This document shows positions 42,966 through 53,943 of a stretch of 64,000 nucleotides of DNA, one piece after another. The stretch's first letter is position 1, and every line of letters begins with the position of its first letter. The stretch is from Vanessa cardui (taxonomy: Eukaryota > Arthropoda > Insecta > Lepidoptera > Nymphalidae). The DNA is taken from the NCBI RefSeq assembly GCF_905220365.1, contig NC_061131.1, forward strand, positions 12,933,318 to 12,997,317, in the 5' to 3' direction. The notes beneath the pieces were generated by a model. The model searched no databases. It saw only the letters and a list, made by a program, of their open reading frames with translations, and was not told the DNA's origin. Made by a program: the position numbers and the translations under genes.

Positions 42966-44154
42966 CCAACAATTTAATTATCTTACAATATAACTATCAA
43001 AATTCCAACCCGAAAACGATAAAGATTTTAACATAACCACTTGAGCTACAATTTGCAAACTAAATATGAAAACAAACATCGAATTATGCAAACACGAAAC
43101 AATTGCTACCCAAAGACAAACAAAAGAGATGTCAGAGGGAATAACAATATCATTAAACGAAAATGCTCTTTGTAATGTGACGTTAGATAAATTGATATGG
43201 TAATAGCAGCCCCGAATCGGATATCATTCATGTTCGTAACGTTATAGCACACCTAGTATGAAACGAGTTCGTAAAATGAAAATAACGACTGATGTCGAAT
43301 ATTCGGCGTAAATGTTAAGCTATAGCAGCAAAAAATGATTATGATTGGCGAATATTTACATCGAGATTACAGTGTGACAATTAATGAGGTAATTTTATTA
43401 TTTTTCGATTGTTATTTATCGTTTCGAAAAGGACATTTGTCAAGTTAAAAATACCGATATATACTACATTTGGAGTCTACAGATTTTTAAGAAATTTTTG
43501 ATATTGAAAATTTAGTTTTAGCTGATTACATTTTCCGTTGATCCGTATAATTCCTACAAGCAATCTTGACATTTTTTAAACGAAATCATCGTTGAAAGCA
43601 AAGGCAGAGATATGTAAACAATTATGCTATTTACCTACGCTCAGATGAAAGCTAGAATCATCGAACACATGAATCGTCATATGTTTATAAACAGAAGTGA
43701 CCACTTCTCATCAAGACGCTCACTCAGCAATCCACCTCTAAATAATTAAATAACGTTACAACTATACTATAGACAATGCTTGCCAAAGAGTGAACCCACG
43801 ATCTTCATATGAAATTCAAGTGCTTCATCCTACTGTACATAACCGTATCAGCCTATTTCACCTCACCGAATCCTCTTATTTCTTATTATCATTATTGTAA
43901 AATAGCAATCAACAGTAAGTCTTACGTATTTTACGACTCTAGGTCTAGAGAGTTATAGTCAATCCTCTTATTGAAAAGGGACGATCGAAATCTCAGGTGA
44001 TTAATAACAGATGTCGATCGTCGTATAAGTAAATATGCCATTATATAAATTGAGTTTTGATCTTTTAGAAGTAATTCAATATTAGTGTTAACAGTCAGAT
44101 AAACTTCATGATAGAATAAACTCGACTTAAGGGCTGTCAAGAATAAGTCAGACT
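42966..44154. other. Single-copy stretch, unrecognised
   Basis: 43100-43420 has mixed complexity (GTGACGTTAGATAAATTGAT, CCCGAATCGGATATC) that could be conserved non-coding DNA. The minus frame at 43931-44140 carries no motif. Confidence 0.3.
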
Positions 44155-44490
44155 TTTTTTTTTATTTAGTTTGCAAAGTCCATGGGCTTGCAGTTGCCCG
44201 TAACGTTGAAAACGGAACCTTTATAGTTTCGTCATGTCTGTCTGTCTGTCCGTTCGTATGTCACAGCCCCTTTTTTCCGAAACTGTAAAAACTATACTGT
44301 TGAAACTTGGTAATTAGATGTATTTTGTGGACCGCTTTAAGATTTTCTAAGCTAGCTCGCGCAAACTTGACTAGTTTGAGAGACAATACCAATGTGAAAA
44401 AAAAAAAATTTCTTAAACATAAAGCTTTTTAGTTGCTGCTATAGAACCCTTCACAGGCGAATCCGACTCATACTCGGCCACCTTATTTTA
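44155..44490 (+). repeat. Dispersed lepidopteran repeat, internally deleted
   Basis: Contains GGGCTTGCAGTTGCCCGTAA, GTCATGTCTGTCTGTCTGTC, CTATACTGTTGAAACTTGG and AGAACCCTTCACAGGCGAAT, the two ends of a larger dispersed repeat common in moths and butterflies. Its interior is mostly missing. Class not assigned. Confidence 0.65.
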
Positions 44491-44554
44491 CATTCTACTT
44501 TTAAACATTTTGGCGTTTTACAATTTTACATAATATCAGCAGATCCAAATAATA

Positions 44555-44622
44555 ATGGAATATTATGTTCCAAACCCTCTCCTTAATGGAAGAGGAGGCC
44601 TTATCTCAGCAGTGGGAATCTT
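44555..44622 (+). mobile_element. SINE-A 3' fragment
   Basis: Only GGAATATTATGTTCCAAACCC to CAGCAGTGGGAATC remains, a strongly 5'-truncated insertion. Confidence 0.75.
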
Positions 44623-45082
44623 CGCTGGACTTCAAACTTGTCGTCTTCTTAGAAGACGTGGTCCACACAGTGATTGTTTTGCATAATTCGGATGTTATTA
44701 TTATTGTTTTAAAATATAGAATATATTTTTAATCTATATTTTCTAATTTAAGTACAAATCTGACACTTCCTAATGGACCACTTTCGGAACAATTTTCATA
44801 ACAACATCGTGTTTCAAATCGGTCACGCGATTTCACGAGTTACGATTTAAGTGTAATGAAAGTATCGTTATAGTTTGACAAATTAACATTTTGGATACAT
44901 TTATCATTGATATGGATTTCGATTTTTATTTGACACTGATTACGTCACGACCTTGAGACCTTGGCAGTCTAAGGTCGCTAGATCAGTTAATTCAGAGAGT
45001 TAATGGTAAGTACTGTCCGGCAACTGCTTATCAAGAGATGGGCTGATGTTTACCAAGATACGGTTCTAAATCGGATAAGTGG

Positions 45083-45368
45083 AATTGCAAATTTCTGGCT
45101 CTCACGATGCGTTGCATCAATAAAACACGAGAATAAATGAAGCCACAAAACACGTCATAATTACGTAGAATATTAGTAATACTTATCCGTATTTAAGTAG
45201 TCTGCATATTAGGCTGCGATATTTCTGATCTAAAATTTGCAGGCTTCTTACGATGCTTTGCATCACTTAAGCACGAAAAAAATACAACCTTAGAACTTAC
45301 TATCATAGTAGTACTTATCCGTATTTTAGTAGTCTTCACATTTGTCCACTGGATTACCTCGGCTTTGT
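45083..45368 (-). mobile_element. Two tandem diverged SINE-like units
   Basis: 45083-45205 and 45225-45368 share TTATCCGTATTT, AGTAGTCT and a CACGATGCGTTGCATCA / TACGATGCTTTGCATCA block. The second ends CCACTGGATTACCTCGGCTT, an antisense SINE-A-type head. They look like a distinct subfamily related to SINE-A and are tandemly arranged. Confidence 0.5.
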
Positions 45369-45377
45369 ATTTTTTTT

Positions 45378-45850
45378 ATCATCATCATCATCCTCATGCA
45401 CTTATCTCAATTTTATTTGGGGTTGACGCAGCATGTCTTCTTCATCCATACTTCTCTGTCAGACGTCATCTAACACGTAACATTCTTTCCAACCATATCG
45501 TCTTTCACACAATCCATCCATCGTTTCCTTGGTCGTTCTCTACCTCTTTATCCATTCACATCCATACTCTAGGCCTTCCTCACAATATGTTCCTCATTCC
45601 TCCGCATTACATGCCCATACCATGATAGCCGCCTTCCACATAAATTCTATCGGTGTCACTTTCAAACTTCCTCTTATGTACTCATTCCTTACTCTATCCA
45701 TTCGCCACACATTCCTCTCAGCATTCTCATCTCCGCAACATGCAACTGTCTTTCAGTCATCCCTTTTGTGGTCCAACACTATGATCCATATAGAACAGCA
45801 GGTCTGATCATGGTCTTATAAATCTTCCCCTTAAATTTAAGGGGAATATC
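45378..45850 (-). mobile_element. RTE-type LINE reverse transcriptase C-terminus (pseudogene)
   Basis: Read on the minus strand, frames encode KFKGKIYKTMIRPAVLYGS, then a stop at the next codon, then RQLHVAEMRMLRGMCGEW, RVRNEYIRGSLKVTP, WYGHVMRRNEEHIVRKA and RERPRKRWMDCVKDDM. This is the well-known C-terminal region of RTE-clade LINE reverse transcriptases. At least one internal stop and several frameshifts make it dead. It ends in a (GAT)n tail (plus ATCATCATCATCATC at 45379), the usual RTE 3' terminus. The catalytic RT motifs lie upstream and are not present. The 86- and 92-codon plus-strand frames here are antisense shadows. Confidence 0.88.
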
Positions 45851-46351
45851 TATAACACATTTATTTATAATATCGAAATAATATTTTATAAACAGGCACA
45901 GCCCTATGAAAGTTTTATTGTACGTATATAGAATGTATTATTCTGAAATCAAATTATCATTAACAATCGGGACGGCTGAAGTTTTTGATCCTTAAACAAA
46001 AGGTCAAAAGACTACATTTTACTCAATTTAATTTAATAGAAGTAACTATTATATAATTTTCATATTATTATATAAATAAATAAGCTTTTACGTCTGTTAT
46101 GTTTATTGGATTCCCTGCCGTTTGTTCGTTTCTAAAAAATACATATTCTTCGTTACGTTAAAATGGAAAAAACAAAAGTGATTTCCAGGTCTGCTCGCGT
46201 TGCCTACATCTTTTACAAGAAAAAATAGAAGCATTATTTTCATGAAGGTTTTATTGCATAACGTTAGTATAGTAAATTAAAAACGTAGGCAATATTCTTG
46301 TTTTGAAATTCGTAGGTTTTATTAGGGTGGATCAGAGACCTTATGACCTAT

Positions 46352-46556
46352 ACTAGTTGTGAAACGCGGCTTCGCTCGAATTCAGGGTATGGTTGTCATA
46401 TGATAGGCAAAAGATGTCCTTCCTTAAAGTTCAAATTTGCTTCATGCCAAATTTCATCAAATTCGGTTCAGCAGGTTCAGGTTCAGGTTTGGTAATGAAA
46501 AAGCGACAGACAAACAGATAGCGTTACTATCACATTTATAATATTAGTGTAGATGG
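46352..46556 (+). mobile_element. RTE-S element
   Basis: ACTAGTTGTGAAACGCGGCT, CAAATTTCATCAAATTCGGT and CACATTTATAATATTAGTGT define it. A short GGTTCAGGTTCAGGTTT triplication lies inside. Confidence 0.8.
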
Positions 46557-47264
46557 TTAACAATGTATACAATTTACAATGTGGCAGACGCCACTTGTGT
46601 GTCATAGTAGAGGTAACCACTCACTATCGACTAATATTAGTAAACTAGATACTATGTTTTAGCTACTTATACAAAGTTACTATGTATATACTACTATGCA
46701 TTGCAAAGTATATGCAAGGTATGAAATAACGTGTTTACATTACATTAGTTTAAGGTATCATAACCAGTATCATGTCCACAGTTTATTTTAAAAATAGAAC
46801 GTAAACATAGGGTAGCTAGAGCACAGATCATTCGAAATAATATTTTCGTGAATTTAGAGAAAGAAAAATATAGATTTAAAACAATGTATTTATCTAGATT
46901 AAAAATCTGATAGATTTAAGGGATTACTTATACTAACTGGGATAAACGGCTTAGCGTGAAATGACAGTATCAGGTCCTTTAGACAGACGGTGTCATTTAA
47001 CTTTTTAAGCTTTAGAGAGCTTTAACAAAGGTTACGATTTTTCATAATATTATCATATTTTATAACCCTTCTTTAAGATAATTTTACTGAGTTCAACTTG
47101 AAGATAAAATTCAAAAGTCCGATTCTGGAGATAAATCATAGAAATGAAGAAATATTATATAATATTGTTTAATGTTTTGGTGTTACTAAGTAAAAATGTT
47201 ATAACCGGAACAGAAATTGAAGCCTAAATAGAATTTAATAAAAAGTATAAAGAATCAAATCAAA
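46557..47264. other. Unrecognised AT-rich stretch
   Basis: No coding or repeat signal seen. Confidence 0.35.
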
Positions 47265-47480
47265 TTTGAATATACTTAATAATATGCAACAATCAATAAC
47301 ATTCAATGCTTAAATATATACAAATATGAACTAAAACTAGTTACTGTATAAATCTTGACCGCGTGGAACGGTGGCAAGAATGCTAGCAGCATTTCCCCGT
47401 TGAATCGCAATTCCGATCCTCTTGGCAAAAAACGAACCAGCCCTTCTGTCACCAGTGGAGGCAATGAGGCGAGGTATAAT
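47265..47480 (-). mobile_element. LINE-E 3' fragment
   Basis: The 3' UTR (plus ACATTCAATGCTTAAATATA, AACTAAAACTAGTTACTG) and the last roughly 45 codons are present. One change turns the CCTCTGGGC of other copies into CCTCTTGGC. It is truncated after GAGGCGAGGTATAATA. Confidence 0.8.
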
Positions 47481-47519
47481 ATCTTCTATGATGTAAATCG
47501 TAATTGGTAATACTGTTTT

Positions 47520-47865
47520 TAAATTCGTTTTTTATGGTATAGAGGGCAAATGAACAGGAGGCTCACCTGGAATGTGATTATCACCGCTCATGGAAATTTG
47601 TAACACCGGGAGGCTTGCAGGTGTATGTACTTTTCTTGAAGGTTTTCAAGTCGTTTCGGTTCGGCAAAATCGCCGATAAAAGCTGGTTTCACAGAGTGGT
47701 TGTGCGAGGTCGAAAATATCTTAAAAATCGCACTGTTATAGATTTTTGGACACTATGGTACAGCAAAACTTTGATTTTTGACGAGAAATCCGACGGTGAA
47801 ATTCAGCAGCCGAAAATAATCCGAACAATTCCCCATGAGAATTCGGTACTTCTTAATTTATAATG
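47520..47865 (+). repeat. REP-C copy
   Basis: GAGGGCAAATGAACAGGAGG, CTTTTCTTGAAGGTTTTCAA, GAGTGGTTGTGCGAGG and GGTGAAATTCAGCAGCC follow the family order. The 82-codon frame at 47615-47863 is internal to the repeat. Confidence 0.75.
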
Positions 47866-48764
47866 ATGCTTCAAACGAAAAATAGAAATTGAAGAAAAAT
47901 CTTTGTTATTGAGAGGATGTGTCTGCGTTTTGTGGTCGTGGAATACCAAGAGTCATCTGGACTGCTTCAAAGATTACGTATAGAATTGCCGATTTAGAAA
48001 ACAAATAGAAATATCGCCCCATCACGCCTTACGACGCTATTTGTCGCTATAGATTCTCGCGTCAGTTTAACCCGAGAAAGTAAGTGCATGTAAATCGACG
48101 TATCAAATTGACGTTTATATTAGGTCATAAGGTATTACAAGTTATTACGTTTGTGTAAAGATCATATTCACATAAGAAATAAATATTGATAATTTTGTAT
48201 AGCGTACTGATGTGATCGGTTTCACGAATTTGGCCGATACTACATCAAAGTTGTGTCGTACTACATGTAGATGAAAAGCATGATGCTAAAACTAGCTGCC
48301 TATAACGCAGGATATAATATATACTAACTAAACTAAGATCACGTATTTCAGATGTCCGAAAAGAGGTTTTACTCGGTAGAATCTATATAAATGTAATTTA
48401 ATCAACCAATATCAATTTGTATTGTAATAAAATTCTACGTGTCAGTACTGGCGATTACAACTATTATAACAACAAAACATTATTTACTCCAAATATCACG
48501 CTATTCATAAACTACGTATTCGAATTTCAAATAACATGCGGTGTATGCTGCGTTTCCAGGAAATAATTTAGGCCGTTGCAATCAATGTCAAATCGTGACT
48601 TACACAGATATTATTACAGCATATATGTACATTCATTATTTATTTAATCTTACAATGTTATCACTAGAAATTCATTTACAAACGGGTCGCATCGATGAAT
48701 TTTTCTTTTTTAATAGATACGGGATTACAAGCATAGAACTCGCACTACCACAGGATCCAGCATT
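47866..48764. other. Unrecognised stretch
   Basis: 47930-48110 is moderately complex. No exon or motif is supported, and the frame at 48541-48777 ends inside the adjacent SINE. Confidence 0.3.
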
Positions 48765-48911
48765 AAAGCTGAGATAGCCCAGTGGTTAGAACGCGTGCAT
48801 CTTAACCGATGATTTCGGGTTAAGAATTAAACTCGGGTTAAAAATTAATTGATTAGCGTTAAACCCAGGCAAGCATATATATGTATGTGCTTAATGTGTT
48901 TATAAATAATT
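48765..48911 (+). mobile_element. SINE-A head with B box split by an insertion
   Basis: The A box is intact (TAGCCCAGTGG). At the B box the family GGGTTCAAACCC is interrupted, reading CGGGTTAAGAATTAAACTCG and onward before AAACCCAGGCAAGC resumes, with CGGGTTA repeated at the edges of the insert. The copy stops at GTGTTTATAAATAAT. Confidence 0.8.
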
Positions 48912-49175
48912 GGAGTCGAGATGACCTAGTGGTTAGAACGCGGGCATTTTAACCGATGATTGAGGGTTCAAACCCAGGCAGGCACCGCTGATTCATGTGC
49001 TTAATTTGTCTTGAGGAAACCGGCATGTGTTTAATTTTATCGAAATTCTGCCTCATGTACATTCCACTGACCCGCATTGGAACAGCGTGGTGGAATATGT
49101 TGCAAACCCTCTCCTTAATGGGAGAGGAGGCTTTAGCCCAGCAGTGGGAAATTTACTGGCTGTTACTTTACTTTT
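48912..49175 (+). mobile_element. SINE-A, tandem to the previous head, internal deletion
   Basis: Complete head (GAGTCGAGATGACCTAGTGG), then TTAATTTGTCTTGAGGAAACC skips about 40 bases including the CTCGTGCTCGGCGG block. It ends in GGCTGTTACTTTACTTTT. The two copies lie head to tail. Confidence 0.85.
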
Positions 49176-50230
49176 TCAGGCTGCAAACCGTAAAAGGTAG
49201 CCACTAAACTATTGTTAATCAATCCTGGTCTAACTTTTAATAACAATGACTATGATAACACGAAGTCGACTCGACTCTGTTCAATATTAAAAAGTAAAAC
49301 ATTATTTATATTTACAGTAGACTCAAACAAATATTAGTGTATCTAAACACAAAGTTATCTGTGGAATATGCAATGATACGACGGAAATAGTCACAGGCAG
49401 TAAACTAGGTCGCTTTGTGAATTCTGCACCTACATAGCTTTCTGCTATATTTATCACTCAGTGCGATTTTTAAAACTACCAGCTAGTCTAAAATAAAGCT
49501 ATAAAGCGCTTTAAAAAAGAAAGATTAGCTTGTATTTTTGACATCCCAACGGGTCTCGTAATGTTAAATTTATATCAAGATTTATGTATAGCATTGCAAC
49601 TCTGTATTAACTACCAACTATTGAAGATTGAATAAAAATAATAAAAATATATATTTTTTTGTTTAGAAAAGTAAAAATGGTCTGCTAGTCTCAGACTCCT
49701 ATAATATTACAATTGAAATCTGTTGGTTACTTTAAAAGATCGCAGCGTACATTCGAGAGAAAGCGAGTTTCGCTTTATAGTACCTATGTAGTATGTAGAT
49801 ACATATATAGCAACATACATGTGAATGTAGATATATAAAGTAAAATACACCAAAAGTAAAGAATAGTAACTCTGCTGCTCTGGAGGATTTTCTCTTATTT
49901 ATCCTCGATATTTTCCTCCGGGCACGATATTTACTGTTTCTTAATTCTGATACTGACTGTCTTGATTGTACATTGATACGACATATCGACAGATGTCGCC
50001 GAGAGAGAATACATCTTTGTCATGAAATGAGGATCAAACTAGCTGTCGTTACATCAGCATTAAGTATCAAGATGTTATTAAAATTAAAAGAATAGATACG
50101 TATTAATATAGAAATAGAGAAAATAATAGCACTTAACAAAACACCAAACATCGCCCCCAAAAAATATATATATAAAAAAGCGACGTTAGAAATTTGGTAC
50201 TTCACAATAATATTAATATGTTATCCTAGT
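49176..50230. other. Unrecognised AT-rich stretch
   Basis: No supported feature. The minus frame at 50020-50205 is hydrophobic (Ile/Leu/Phe) and low complexity. Confidence 0.3.
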
Positions 50231-50330
50231 TAGGTCCCTTTCACTTGTCACATATTCAATCGTCAAATAGAAATTGTTAATATTATTTTATTAGTAGCCA
50301 CCGGCACAAGAGACAAAACTTTGTTCACAT
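50231..50330 (-). repeat. REP-B, decayed fragment
   Basis: TTGTCACATATTCAATCGTCAAA and GCCACCGGCACAAGAGACA follow antisense REP-B order with many changes. Confidence 0.35.
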
Positions 50331-50722
50331 TTAACATTACTTATAGAGGCAATATCCTCTTCAACTGGCAGTTACGTATTTAAAAAATATAGCTGTAAGC
50401 AATTCACTTATTTTTATATTAAATCCGATAATAGTTCATAAGTATATCAATTAATCAAAATGTATTATGTGCATATTATTATATATCGCAGATTCAAATA
50501 CGTCATAGCAAAATAAAATGTCATTTTTTCTCTTTTGAAATTGTTTATTCTCTTTTTATAGTTTTGATAATTCTTTTATTTTTCTAATGACGACAGTCAA
50601 CCCGTGACCGTTTCTACTCAAGTCCCGCCGCTACATCAACTTCACACCAGCGTACGAAAGGCGACGGTGACATTCTTTTAAGTGTCAGATAATGCAATAG
50701 ATAGCATCGACGTATATTATAT

Positions 50723-50962
50723 ACTAGCGGCCCGCTCTTGCTTCGCACGGGTGGACATAAGATTTTTCCGACATGTTTAACAATTGTCCTTCTCTTTCAA
50801 CTTATTTACACAAAAACCATAATAAATTACCTAAACTTACGCCTTCCTTATGAATCCCTCTGTCTATAAGTGAAAACCGCATGAAAATCTGTTCAGTAGT
50901 TAGAGTTTATCACGAATATACAGACAGTCAGACGCGCCGCGGGACTTTGCTTTATGATATGA
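50723..50962 (+). mobile_element. RTE-S element
   Basis: ACTAGCGGCCCGCTCTTGCT, GAAAACCGCATGAAAATCTG and CGGGACTTTGCTTTATGATA define a distinct subfamily with a CAGACAGTCAGACGC block. Confidence 0.8.
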
Positions 50963-51479
50963 AATTATCTAATTAAATATATTATGTAAGTAGACTATTA
51001 CAAGACATTTTGAAATATCCATCATTAAATTAAATGAAATCCAACATTAAATTAAAATTAAAGTTACCATGTGTTCGAAATTTAGATTGTATCTGGAACA
51101 GCCAGCATGAAACCCAATAGTTAAAATTATCCGACAGGAAAATTGAAAAAAAAAAACAATAACATACATACATTTCTCTTCATAATTTTCAAGACATTCA
51201 AAATATAATTTTCTCGGATAAATAAAATAATAGCTTTAGCATAATTGAACCGAGACGCTTATCGTATTTGTAATTAAAATATTGTTAGCAACAATTATTA
51301 ACAATTAAAAGAATAGTTGAAACTAAGCGCCTCATTGTTCCTTGTCTAAAAAAACTCATTCCATCTCTTAATTCGTTCTAGATTGGATTAGACGCGTTTA
51401 ATGTGGCTAAACATGACTTTCAATATACTAGATACGCCAACATTATTAATTCTCCTTAAAATTGTACAATGTATGAAAT

Positions 51480-51680
51480 ACTAGTTATCGCCCGCGTTTT
51501 CGCTCGCGTTTAACGGGTTTTTATGTCATGTGTTAGGGTAAAAAGTAGCCCATGTCTTTCCTTGGAGTTTAAATTTACTCTATGCTCAATTTCATCAAAT
51601 TCGGTTCAGCAATTTAGTAGTGAAACAGCGACAGATAGATAGACAGACAGAGTTACTTTCACATTTATAATATTAGTAAG
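51480..51680 (+). mobile_element. RTE-S element, CGCTCGCGTTT subfamily
   Basis: ACTAGTTATCGCCCGCGTTT, AAAAGTAGCCCATGTCTTTC, TTTCATCAAATTCGGTTCAG and CACATTTATAATATTAGTAA. Same subfamily as 6.39 and 46.35 kb and the best preserved of the three. Confidence 0.85.
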
Positions 51681-51948
51681 GATAGTAATAATAAAAACAA
51701 CATTATTTAAAAAATAAAACAAAAAACAACAATGACTTTCTCTTAAGGAAGACTAACCAGCTGTGCAAAAGTATTACGAATCCCTATCCTTACAGTCAAA
51801 AACAGCCGCAAAGCCCATATTTTAGAAAACTTTATTCATTATAGAAAACTTTTCTCACACTTATCTTTTTATTTATTTTCACTCATATAATATTACATTT
51901 TTAAATATAAAATACAAACATATAAGATATATTTAAAAATATAAAATA

Positions 51949-52075
51949 CAGAGGCCAACCAGTGGCGGGAACAGGGTCCAAGCCACCGGTGGTCAGGGCT
52001 CCAAAGAGAGGAGCTTCCTCACAATACGCGCCGTGCCGAAGAGTACTGACTTCTGCATCTCACACTTATTATTAT
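51949..52075 (-). mobile_element. LINE C-terminal fragment, GC-rich
   Basis: GC-rich block on minus reading VLFGTARIVRKLLSLEP before a stop, then a GC-rich 3' region. The short GTARIVRK motif recalls C-termini of lepidopteran LINE reverse transcriptases, but I am not certain of the clade. Confidence 0.4.
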
Positions 52076-52105
52076 TAGATACTATTTTTTGTTATCCCCT
52101 ATAAC

Positions 52106-52270
52106 TTATATGTATATATTACCTTGTATGGTGTAATACAAATCTGACCATGTTTTTTCATTTTTTTTATGAGTTAGGTGGCAAACGAGCAGGAGTCTCA
52201 CCTGGAAAGTGACTATCATCGCCCGTGAACATCCGTCAGCGAAAGCTAGTTTCAAAAAGTGTGAGTGAGT
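52106..52270 (+). repeat. REP-C 5' fragment
   Basis: From TATATGTATATATTACC to GAGGAG-type TCTCACCTGG it is almost identical to the start of the 33.87-kb copy (about 95 bases, three differences by eye), then diverges and is truncated. Confidence 0.8.
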
Positions 52271-52470
52271 GTGTCCCTTCTTGCAACGTTTAGTTCAACG
52301 TTAATCGCGTGCTGCCGCTTATTGAGCACTCAAGAAAGACCCGACAGAGTTGAAGTGAAAACAGGGCACGCAATAAAATCGGAGGCACGCGAACACGCGA
52401 TCACGCCTCGCGTGCTCGGCGTCACGCCGGAATAACGTATTGTGGGAATTGTTGATCAATGACGCGTTAA
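52271..52470. other. CpG-rich 200-bp patch
   Basis: CGCGAACACGCGATCACGCC and CGTGCTCGGCGTCACGCC give a local CpG density far above the surroundings. It could be a promoter patch or a GC-rich repeat remnant. The minus frame 52319-52534 covers it without a recognisable motif. Confidence 0.35.
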
Positions 52471-52644
52471 ATGTTGATGATATACAATTTAAGCTGTTTT
52501 TATAATTTGTTTTCCAAATTAATTTCTGTTTCATTTTCGTATTTAAATTAGAACCATATGAAATTAAATAATTGGTGTTAAGTTTTGTCTTGAGTATATC
52601 TAGCCATGGCGATGTAGCCTAAATTTTATTTAATTATACGAATA

Positions 52645-52800
52645 AATGTTTGGGATAGAACTACAACCTTTGTCGTTGATAGCTGTCATGTGACAGGCGA
52701 AAAAAGTTCTAAATTTCATCAAATTCTGTGAATTGGTTTGGCCGTGAAAGAGCTACAGACAGACAGACTTACTTTAACATATATAAAATTAATATAAATT
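52645..52800 (+). mobile_element. RTE-S 3' part
   Basis: CAAATTCTGTGAATTGGTTT, GTGAAAGAGCTACAGACAG and ACTTTAACATATATAAAATT. Its 3' tail region was the target of the LINE insertion that follows. Confidence 0.65.
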
Positions 52801-52803
52801 AAA

Positions 52804-53133
52804 ATAACCGATAACACACCTAATTGCACGGAGTGCCATAAAGTAGAAGACGCTTATCATGTCATGGTGGAGTGTATCCGGAACGAAGTTGAAAGGTCTC
52901 TTATTAAATTTAAAAATGGAATAAATTTATATGAGGTTGGAAAATGTAACAGTATTTTCAGTTTTCATCAAACGGAGGAGGCCCAAATGTTTTATAGGCC
53001 TGTTTTATTAGCTATGAAGCGAAGATAATTTTGCATGATGTAGGACTGTGTATGTTCCAATGAGGGTGGCGTGATCATATTTGATCAAACCCTCTATAAT
53101 AAAGGAAGATTAAAAAAAAAAATAACCGATGAC
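52804..53133 (+). mobile_element. 5'-truncated LINE with target-site duplication and poly(A)
   Basis: ATAACCGATAAC at 52804-52815 and ATAACCGATGAC at 53122-53133 (one mismatch) flank the copy. An A-run lies just inside the right end. The frame from about 52816 to the TAA at 53026-53028 is open and contains NCTECHKVEDAYHVMVECIR, a C-X2-C-X7-H-X4-C cluster. Similar clusters occur near the C-terminus of Jockey/I-group non-LTR retrotransposons, downstream of the RT or RNase H domain. Only about 70 codons remain, so it is dead on arrival. The short, nearly matching duplications suggest a fairly recent insertion. Confidence 0.9.
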
Positions 53134-53943
53134 ATTATTGTGCTACACAATTTTATTGTCTCATGTATATGTATATGACAAATATTTTTTTAGAATTTAG
53201 AACATTGCCTAGCAATAATTATCTAATTGGTTTATTGAATTTCAAAGTTAGGAACATTTGGCAAGTAACAGAATACGTTGCTTGGGTTTGTAATTAAACT
53301 AGCATAATTATCCCTTAGTCTCGTCCAAAGTGTCAACGTACCACCAATAGAGTAATGCCTAATTGTTCATGTGTCTCCGGACAGCTTCAAAGATTACGAG
53401 CATTCGCAAGACGTATTCTGTAATCGTCTCTTATACAAGAACTATAGCATAAAGTTTCAAACGGTTGAAAATATTCGATGGTGAAGTGATCGTTGTGAAA
53501 AGATCAATAAAAAATTGAGCTAATTTATAAACAAATAAATAACACATAAATAGAAAGGAGTAAAATATTTTCCAGTTAAGACACTTACGCGGTGAATATA
53601 TAAGTGCGTAAATAATGCGCCACGCAAAAAACGACTGTATTACTGGCGAGATAGGAGTGATAACGGAGAAGAATTATTTCCACATAAAAATGTTTTATTT
53701 AAAAGTGATCCTTGTTTTGATATTATTTAGTTATATTTTCCATATAAAACATGAAGAATTCATCTTAAATGCCGTTAAAAAGTAACAAGTACGCGAGATC
53801 CTTAGAGCGATTTGTAAAGTGGGATCACATCTAGCTCAAGGACGTTTTCTAATAAACTGAAGTTGAGATCAGTTTAAAGCTAGTGCCACACAAGCTTAAT
53901 TCCAAACATAAATATTTGTCAATTCTCGCATGCGACGAGAATT
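53134..53943. other. Unrecognised stretch
   Basis: 53290-53480 has mixed complexity (CCACCAATAGAGTAATGCC) but no repeat or coding match. It lies just upstream of the 119-codon frame. Confidence 0.3.

Noticed and set aside
45365..45807. 86- and 92-codon plus-strand ORFs rich in His, Ser and Pro
   Set aside because: They are antisense to the degenerate RTE reverse transcriptase C-terminus, which reads convincingly on the minus strand.
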